This document shows, one piece after another, positions 7,001 through 10,000 of a stretch of DNA of 10,000 nt. The notes under the pieces were generated by a model, which was not told where the DNA came from, did not search any database, and saw nothing but the letters and a program-made list of their open reading frames with translations. Origin of the DNA: Asticcacaulis sp. Lineage in GTDB: Bacteria; Pseudomonadota; Alphaproteobacteria; Caulobacterales; Caulobacteraceae. Position numbers and translations under genes: made by a program. The stretch is from the NCBI RefSeq assembly GCF_020217185.1, contig NZ_JAIWNX010000145.1:1-10000 (forward strand), in the 5' to 3' direction. Each line of letters begins with the position of its first letter. Within the stretch, counting starts at the first letter, position 1.

Positions 7001-7745
7001 GACGCTTCAGAGCCTGCCCGCCGGACAGGTTGCCAAGTGGAACAGACCGGCCTGTCTCTATATTTATCTCGAAAACGCGACCTTGCAGACGCGCTCAGAG
7101 GCTGATGTGCTGTCCGGTGAGAATTTTATCTGCGTTAGGGGCGCGGGGGGTGAATGGGAGATCATCCAGTTCCTCCGGGCACAGATGATCGCGCCGCGCC
7201 AGTGGCGCTTGAGCGGCCTGTTGCGCGGGCAATGGGGGACGCAGGCCCAGCCGATAGACGAAGGGGTCTCGGTCATCGTCCTGCCCGAAGTTGTGCGGGC
7301 GGATGTTTCGGACGCCGAACACGGACTGCCGCGTCTGTGGCGGGCGGGGCTGTCGGGCTTCGGCGCGCAGGCGGAGGGCGCGATAGATATTGAGACGGTG
7401 TGGACCGGTATTGGACTCCGGCCCCGCGCGCCGGTGCATGGGCGGATAAGGCGGGAGGCGGAGGGTTTGCACTTTCGCTGGATACGCTGTGCCCGCTATG
7501 GCGGGGATTCGCTCGATTACGAACCGCCGCTCGAAGACGGTTTTGAGGCCTATCGACTGCGTTTCTATCAGGGGACGGATTTGCGCCGTGAGGTGGAGGT
7601 GACGCAGAGCGCTTATATATATGGCTCCGACGCCATCGCTGCCGACTATCCCGCCGGGTTTGATGGTCTCAGCCGGGTTGAAATCGCGCAGAAAGACCCC
7701 ACATCGCGTGTTGGTTTGGCGCTGGAGATGTCTTTATCAGCTTGA
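4080..7745 (+). CDS. Megatron tail tip/host-recognition protein with GTA TIM-barrel domain (GTA g15-like)
   Basis: A 1221-residue protein, close to the size of RcGTA g15. Residues about 3-35 are a Gly-rich hydrophobic segment (LGGALGGPVGAAIGGLIGNA). Residues about 370-695 form the GTA TIM-barrel-like domain, with GSELRG (Glu407), VGIDWYAPL (Asp481), FIEYGCGAIDKGPN (Glu587) and the closing motif WDARPYPDFP. Residues about 775-860 match the phage-tail_3 region (SALTLRCYDLDRDYQ, then AARRTL-like helix), and the rest is a beta-rich C-terminal region with WRLSGLLRGQWGT. In RcGTA it forms the central tail spike and receptor-contacting parts. GGAAG at 4066-4070 precedes the ATG by 9 nt. No frameshift is seen over 3.7 kb. 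Confidence 0.93.
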   Translation: MAQLTLTTLGGALGGPVGAAIGGLIGNAIDRTLINGLSPVRQAGPRLQGVRVAAADQGAPIAQVYGRGRVAGTVLWSARLKENRTRTRASKSAPQTESFSYSLSFAVGLCEGPIDGIGRIWADGQLLDQTGLSYRLYRGDADQMPDPLITAIEGDAPAYRGLAYLVFEDLPLAAFGNRPPNLSVEVFRRPPGEGLETLIDGVCLIPGAGEFVYATTHNAVREGLSGARWETLNTADGRPDFLVSLDQLEAHLPKVKRVNLIISWFGDSLEAGVCRLRPGVEQAIKRTEPEVWSVAGIGRDAAHLISTQDGRPVYGGTPSDASVIAAIRLLKQRGYEVTLVPFILMDCEGFPWRGRIISAQDLTPQAALDVDSFFGTADGWGLRRFVRHLAELAVAAGGVDALLLGSELRGITTLRSDAVTYPAVAAFKALAADIRAIVGPQTRLSYAADWSEYFGHHVGAHAVFHLDPLWADANIDFVGIDWYAPLTDWRDGAHLDAALAQTPYDPDYLRSRVRGGEGFDWFYASQTDRDGQVRSPIADGAFGEDWMFRPKDIHGWWSHLHHDRLAGVRQATPTAWVPQSKPVRFIEYGCGAIDKGPNAPNLFVDPKSSESAIPPYSSGARDDRAQRSYLTALSQFYADPAHNPLSSVYGGPMLSGMEVWCWDARPYPDFPQRNAVWGDAGNWRTGHWLNGRVGSAEAKALLSALADQAGVTLDVSAVEGVIDGYVIEQPMTAARALEPLLLYLGLDLCERGAGLKVIGAPTAEVVVSSDALADHEREPVLARRELIEAPSALTLRCYDLDRDYQVLAVHARSEVEGGPTVQLDLGLTLSAAQARAFARRTLSEARRVREAVTLDVGPLEVLRFEAGDGVRFDGRPYRIAVSEDAERPTLTLAPVSEPAVVIPYEPSGGTTVSRALLTGFWLLDLPPFGADERNGRPVLAATAVPFSGVDIYAGTSASTLTLRGRVDQAAGVGMTLQSLPAGQVAKWNRPACLYIYLENATLQTRSEADVLSGENFICVRGAGGEWEIIQFLRAQMIAPRQWRLSGLLRGQWGTQAQPIDEGVSVIVLPEVVRADVSDAEHGLPRLWRAGLSGFGAQAEGAIDIETVWTGIGLRPRAPVHGRIRREAEGLHFRWIRCARYGGDSLDYEPPLEDGFEAYRLRFYQGTDLRREVEVTQSAYIYGSDAIAADYPAGFDGLSRVEIAQKDPTSRVGLALEMSLSA

Positions 7746-7777
7746 CTTGTGACGCATCCTTCGCCAACGGCATTCTC

Positions 7778-7797
7778 GTAATTGTGGCCGGTAATTG
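7778..7797 (+). repeat. Short direct repeat GTAATTG in the megatron/J-protein gap
   Basis: GTAATTG occurs at 7778-7784 and 7791-7797, 13 bp apart start to start, in the 67-nt gap before the J-domain gene. This is the only patterned element I see there. The 13-bp period does not match the 10-11 bp usual for response regulators, so a regulatory role is speculative. Confidence 0.3.
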
Positions 7798-7812
7798 CTG
7801 AGGTTCCATTTC

Positions 7813-8766
7813 GTGGCAGGTGATCCCTATTCAGAACTCGGTGTGGCGCGCAACGCCAGCGCCGACGATATCCAGAAGGCGTTTCGCAAGCTGGCCAAGG
7901 AACTGCACCCCGACCGCAACCCCAATAACAAGGCGGCCGAGGATCGCTTCAAGCGCGTATCGGCGGCCTTCGACCTGCTGAAAGACCCCGAAAAGCGTAA
8001 GAAATATGACGCGGGTCAGATGGATGCCGACGGTCGGGAAACCTATCGCGGCGGTTTCGGCGGTGGCGGGTTTGGCGGTGGGTCGTCGCAGGGCTATGGC
8101 GGCGGGGCGCGCGGATCGTTCGACGGCGTCGATCTCGATGATATTTTCGATATTTTTGGCTCAGGGGCCGGGCGTCGCGCGGGCTTTGGGCCGGGCGGCG
8201 GTTTCGGCGCGCAGGCCCAGAAGGGCAGCGATCTGCGGATCAAGCTCGATATCGACCTGATGGATACGATCGCCGGCAATACGCGCCGGGTGCAACTGAC
8301 CGATGGCCGCACGCTCGACGTCACCATTCCGAAGGGCGCCAAGGACGGTCAGACCCTGCGCCTGAAAGGGCAGGGCGCGCCGTCGCCCAACGGACGCGGG
8401 CCGCATGGCGACGCGCTGGTCGAACTGTCGCTGAAGCCGCACGGCGTGTTCCGCGTCGAAGGCAATGATCTGCATATGGACCTCTATGTGTCGATCCCCG
8501 ATGCAGTGCTGGGCGGCAAGGTGCAGGCCCCGACGCCCGACGGCCCGGTCAATGTGACCATCGCCAAGGGCTCCAATTCCGGCGGTATCCTGCGTCTGAA
8601 AGGGCGCGGGGGCTATGATGCCAAGACCGGGGCGCGCGGTGATCTGTTTGCGCATCTGGTGCTGGCCCTGCCGGACGTGGTGGATGGCGATTTTGTCGCC
8701 TATGCCGAAGATTGGCGCAGGCAGGCGCCCTATACGCCGACCCATCCGGCGATGCGGAAGAAGTAG
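7813..8766 (+). CDS. Class B J-domain co-chaperone (CbpA/DnaJ-like, no zinc finger)
   Basis: A 317-residue protein from GTG at 7813, which has TGAGG at 7799-7803 nine nt upstream. Residues about 4-65 are a J domain (DPYSELGV start, HPD at 32-34, [15 protein letters not shown] end). Residues about 79-130 are a Gly/Phe-rich linker with [10 protein letters not shown]. From about 138 come the two beta-rich C-terminal substrate-binding domains, marked by [19 protein letters not shown] and its second copy [19 protein letters not shown]. The CxxCxGxG zinc motifs of true DnaJ are absent, which makes it CbpA-like. Such proteins bring clients to DnaK in the cytoplasm and stimulate its ATPase. It directly follows the GTA genes; whether it serves tail assembly is unknown. 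Confidence 0.92.
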   Translation: MAGDPYSELGVARNASADDIQKAFRKLAKELHPDRNPNNKAAEDRFKRVSAAFDLLKDPEKRKKYDAGQMDADGRETYRGGFGGGGFGGGSSQGYGGGARGSFDGVDLDDIFDIFGSGAGRRAGFGPGGGFGAQAQKGSDLRIKLDIDLMDTIAGNTRRVQLTDGRTLDVTIPKGAKDGQTLRLKGQGAPSPNGRGPHGDALVELSLKPHGVFRVEGNDLHMDLYVSIPDAVLGGKVQAPTPDGPVNVTIAKGSNSGGILRLKGRGGYDAKTGARGDLFAHLVLALPDVVDGDFVAYAEDWRRQAPYTPTHPAMRKK

Positions 8767-8784
8767 GGGGTGTATTTAACCCCC
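8766..8784 (+). other. G/C hairpin overlapping the J-protein stop
   Basis: GGGGGT (8766-8771) can pair with ACCCCC (8779-8784) around a 7-nt loop. The first G belongs to the TAG stop of the J-domain gene. No T-run follows directly. It may help protect the 3' end or compete with the hairpins just downstream. Confidence 0.45.
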
Positions 8785-8786
8785 CT

Positions 8787-8802
8787 CCGCCGATTCCGGC
8801 GG
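8787..8802 (+). repeat. Palindromic hairpin, first unit of a REP-like pair
   Basis: CCGCCG (8787-8792) and CGGCGG (8797-8802) form a 6-bp stem with an ATTC loop, preceded by a C6 run. With the C/G-flanked stem that follows, the layout resembles dispersed intergenic palindromes common in Caulobacterales and Sphingomonadales ('CCTCCG-stem-CCCC-stem-GGGG'). That resemblance is from memory and was not searched. Confidence 0.45.
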
Positions 8803-8804
8803 TA

Positions 8805-8834
8805 TCCCCTCTGATATCAGGGGGGACGCTTTTT
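8805..8834 (+). terminator. Rho-independent terminator after the J-domain gene
   Basis: A 9-bp stem, TCCCCTCTG (8805-8813) with CAGGGGGGA (8818-8826), includes one G-T wobble and has a tight ATAT loop. Three bases later comes T5 (8830-8834). It separates the GTA/J-protein unit from the signalling operon. Confidence 0.8.
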
Positions 8835-8860
8835 GCCATTTTAAGTTTTCCTTAGGGCCC

Positions 8861-8895
8861 TGTTCAGCTAAGGTTCAGGTCGGGGACTGTACAAA
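8861..8895 (+). promoter_or_regulatory. PhoP-box-like direct repeat and -10 element of the PepSY/regulator operon
   Basis: TGTTCA (8861-8866) and GGTTCA (8872-8877) are separated by 5 nt, giving the 11-bp period bound by OmpR/PhoP-type dimers; each half differs by one base from the enterobacterial (T/G)GTTTA half-site. Exactly 12 nt after the second half lies TACAAA (8890-8895), four of six matches to a -10 box. This spacing is that of activated PhoP promoters. Transcription would begin about 8902, at the ATG itself. CCTTAG/CTAAGG (8850-8855 and 8868-8873) also form an inverted repeat here. The regulator encoded downstream is the natural candidate to bind. Confidence 0.6.
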
Positions 8896-8901
8896 GTGAC
8901 T

Positions 8902-9246
8902 ATGAAACCGATCCTGACCCTTTCCGCCCTGCTGCTCGTCGGCGCGCCGTTCGCTGCCGAAGCGCGCGAACGTGCCGCTTTTGGCTGGCAGCCGGCGCAC
9001 GAAGAGGTGCGCCAGATGCCGCTGCGGCCGGAGGCGCGTCCGCGCTTCGATGAGGCCGAACGCCTGACGGTGCAGCAGCGCTATTCCATCGACGACGCCA
9101 TCACCCTGGTTGAGCAGCGCACGGGCGGCCGCTACGTGTCGGGCAATCAGACCGGCCCTTCGACCTTTGTGATCAAGGTGCAGATCGGTCCCAATATCGT
9201 GACCTATCGCGTCGATCTCGCCAACCGTTCCATGAGTAAGATGTAA
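8902..9246 (+). CDS. Small exported PepSY-like protein (FeuN-like position)
   Basis: A 114-residue protein with a clear signal peptide: MKPILTLSALLLVGAPFAAEA has a short basic start, a hydrophobic core and an A-x-A site near residue 21. The mature part is about 93 residues. The C-terminal half, SIDDAITLVEQRTGGRYVSG followed by a beta segment ending YRVDLANRSMSKM, looks like a single PepSY domain. It should be periplasmic. The stop overlaps the regulator ATG by one base (TAATG), so the two are coupled. Small PepSY proteins encoded next to two-component systems often modulate the sensor from the periplasm, as FeuN does for FeuPQ in Sinorhizobium; that role here is inferred. A GTG at 8896 could add two residues. 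ATG is chosen because the promoter predicts a leaderless message. Confidence 0.75.
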   Translation: MKPILTLSALLLVGAPFAAEARERAAFGWQPAHEEVRQMPLRPEARPRFDEAERLTVQQRYSIDDAITLVEQRTGGRYVSGNQTGPSTFVIKVQIGPNIVTYRVDLANRSMSKM

Positions 9247-9926
9247 TGCGCATTCTGCTTGCCGAAGATGATCCCGACCTGTCGCGTCAGCTCAAGGCCT
9301 CGCTTCAGGACGCGGGCTATGTGGTCGATCACGCGCCCGACGGCGAAGAAGCGCACTTTCTGGGCGATACCGAGCCTTATGATTGCGTGATCCTCGACCT
9401 TGGCCTGCCCAAGATTGACGGCGTGTCAGTGCTGGAACGCTGGCGGCGCGATGGCAAGGCGACGCCGGTGCTGATTCTGACGGCGCGCGGGGCGTGGTCG
9501 GACAAGGTGTCGGGCTTCGACGCCGGGGCCGATGATTATCTGACCAAGCCGTTTCATACCGAAGAACTGCTGGCGCGTCTGCGGGCCCTGGTGCGCCGTG
9601 CCGCCGGCCATGCGCAGCCGCTGCTGGTCTGTGGCGGGGTGCGCCTCGATCCACGCGCCGCGCGCGCGTCGGTCAATGGTGAGCCGCTGCGCCTGACCTC
9701 GCTGGAATACCGTCTGCTGCACTATATGATGCTGCATCAGAACCGCGTCATTTCACGTACCGAGCTGGTCGAACACCTCTATGATCAGGATTTCGACCGC
9801 GACTCCAACACCATCGAGGTGTTTATGGGGCGTCTGCGCAAGAAGATCGGCAATGAGCGGATCGAGACGGTGCGTGGGCTGGGCTATCGCCTCAAGCCGC
9901 TGCACAATGAAGTCAGCGAGATTTAG
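9246..9926 (+). CDS. OmpR/PhoP-family response regulator (FeuP/PhoP-like)
   Basis: A 226-residue, full-length winged-helix response regulator. The receiver domain (1-115) has the acidic pocket EDD (7-9), phosphoacceptor Asp51 in ILDLGLPKIDG, Thr79 and Lys101 in DDYLTKPFH. The DNA-binding domain (about 128-220) has LTSLEYRLLHYMM, the recognition helix NTIEVFMGRLRKKIG and the wing ETVRGLGYRL. GHFLGDTEPYD-like and RGAWSDKVSGFDAGADDY stretches recall the alphaproteobacterial FeuP/PhoP subgroup and not KdpE or CtrA. It should be phosphorylated by the kinase that starts just downstream and bind direct repeats such as the one at 8861. The start overlaps the PepSY stop by one base. Confidence 0.92.
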   Translation: MRILLAEDDPDLSRQLKASLQDAGYVVDHAPDGEEAHFLGDTEPYDCVILDLGLPKIDGVSVLERWRRDGKATPVLILTARGAWSDKVSGFDAGADDYLTKPFHTEELLARLRALVRRAAGHAQPLLVCGGVRLDPRAARASVNGEPLRLTSLEYRLLHYMMLHQNRVISRTELVEHLYDQDFDRDSNTIEVFMGRLRKKIGNERIETVRGLGYRLKPLHNEVSEI

Positions 9927-9953
9927 CACAGGTATGAGAACGAAGGTGCTGAC

Positions 9954-9962
9954 GGAGGGGGG
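9954..9962 (+). promoter_or_regulatory. Strong ribosome binding site for the downstream gene
   Basis: GGAGGGGGG lies 6 nt before the ATG at 9969. It is the best-spaced purine-rich site in the last 75 bases and fixes the start of the gene that runs out of the window. Confidence 0.6.
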
Positions 9963-9968
9963 CGTTAA

Positions 9969-10000
9969 ATGACAGCCGTCCTGACCCATCTGAAGCGCTT
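9969..10000 (+). CDS. Start of a gene cut by the window end, probably the partner sensor histidine kinase
   Basis: Only ten codons and two bases are visible, reading MTAVLTHLKR, so no domain can be seen. The call rests on context: it is 42 nt downstream of an OmpR-type regulator, on the same strand, with a strong Shine-Dalgarno, which is where a PhoQ/FeuQ-like membrane kinase normally lies. A short basic start would suit the cytoplasmic tip before a first membrane helix. Confidence 0.55.
   Translation, partial: MTAVLTHLKR

Larger units (their letters stand above)
1..7745 (+). other. Gene transfer agent (RcGTA-type) cluster, connector and tail half
   Basis: Eleven consecutive same-strand genes match the order of the R. 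capsulatus GTA genes g6 to g15: adaptor, stopper, tail terminator, tail tube, two small chaperone-type proteins, short tape measure, DUF2460, DUF2163, NlpC/P60 and a giant TIM-barrel tail protein. GTAs are domesticated phage particles that package random host DNA and transfer it to relatives. No integrase, lysogeny regulator or lysis gene is seen here, and all frames are open with tight overlaps, which fits a conserved GTA better than a decaying prophage. The head genes must lie to the left of the window. Whether particles are made cannot be told from sequence. Confidence 0.9.

Noticed and set aside
7612..7623. TTATATATATGG as an AT-rich promoter or insertion scar inside the megatron gene
   Set aside because: It encodes a normal AYIYGSD stretch in frame, has no matching -35, and the reading frame continues with family-like sequence.
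7742..7770. TTGACT at 7742-7747 as a -35 box for the J-domain gene
   Set aside because: The hexamer overlaps the megatron stop, and at 16-18 nt spacing the -10 position is GC-rich (CCAACG) with no TATAAT-like match.
9934..9972. Twelve-codon frame ending in TGA that overlaps the last gene's ATG as ATGA
   Set aside because: It has only a weak ribosome site of its own, and the purine run that makes up its codons is the Shine-Dalgarno of the downstream gene. A leader peptide cannot be supported.

Overview
The window looks like the chromosome of a GC-rich alphaproteobacterium, most likely a member of the Caulobacterales such as Caulobacter, Brevundimonas or Asticcacaulis. This rests on gene content and protein style: a gene transfer agent (GTA) cluster of the Rhodobacter capsulatus RcGTA type, and a FeuP/PhoP-like regulator. 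No 16S or other taxonomic marker is present, so the genus is a guess. All genes lie on the + strand and gene density is very high.

Positions 1-7745 hold the head-to-tail connector and tail half of a GTA cluster, in the canonical RcGTA order. It starts with the last codons of the adaptor (g6-like). Then follow the stopper (g7-like), tail terminator (g8-like, DUF3168), tail tube (g9-like), two small tail assembly chaperone-type genes (g10 and g10.1-like), a very short tape measure (g11-like), distal tail protein (g12-like, DUF2460), baseplate hub (g13-like, DUF2163), NlpC/P60 cell-wall peptidase (g14-like) and the 1221-residue 'megatron' with its GTA TIM-barrel domain (g15-like). Every reading frame is intact, and most junctions are 4-11 nt overlaps or gaps of a few bases, so this looks like a maintained, translationally coupled operon and not a decaying prophage. 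The terminase, portal, protease and capsid genes would lie upstream of the window.

Positions 7813-8766 encode a class B J-domain co-chaperone (CbpA/DnaJ-like, no zinc finger). It follows the megatron after 67 nt with no visible terminator between them. A G/C-rich stem series ending in a strong intrinsic terminator lies just after it (8766-8834), so it may be the last gene of the GTA transcript.

Positions 8861-10000 start a separate signalling operon: a small exported PepSY-like protein, an OmpR/PhoP-family response regulator, and the first codons of what is probably its sensor kinase. The layout resembles rhizobial feuN-feuP-feuQ. Upstream is a direct repeat TGTTCA-N5-GGTTCA with 11-bp periodicity, 12 bp before a -10-like TACAAA that itself lies 6 bp before the ATG. 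This is the geometry of an autoregulated PhoP-type promoter giving a leaderless mRNA.

The most notable points are the compressed baseplate hub, which keeps the four cysteines of a probable Fe-S site but lacks the usual inserted domain; the PhoP-box-like leaderless promoter; and the J-domain gene at the end of the GTA operon. I see no CRISPR array, tRNA, rRNA or insertion sequence.
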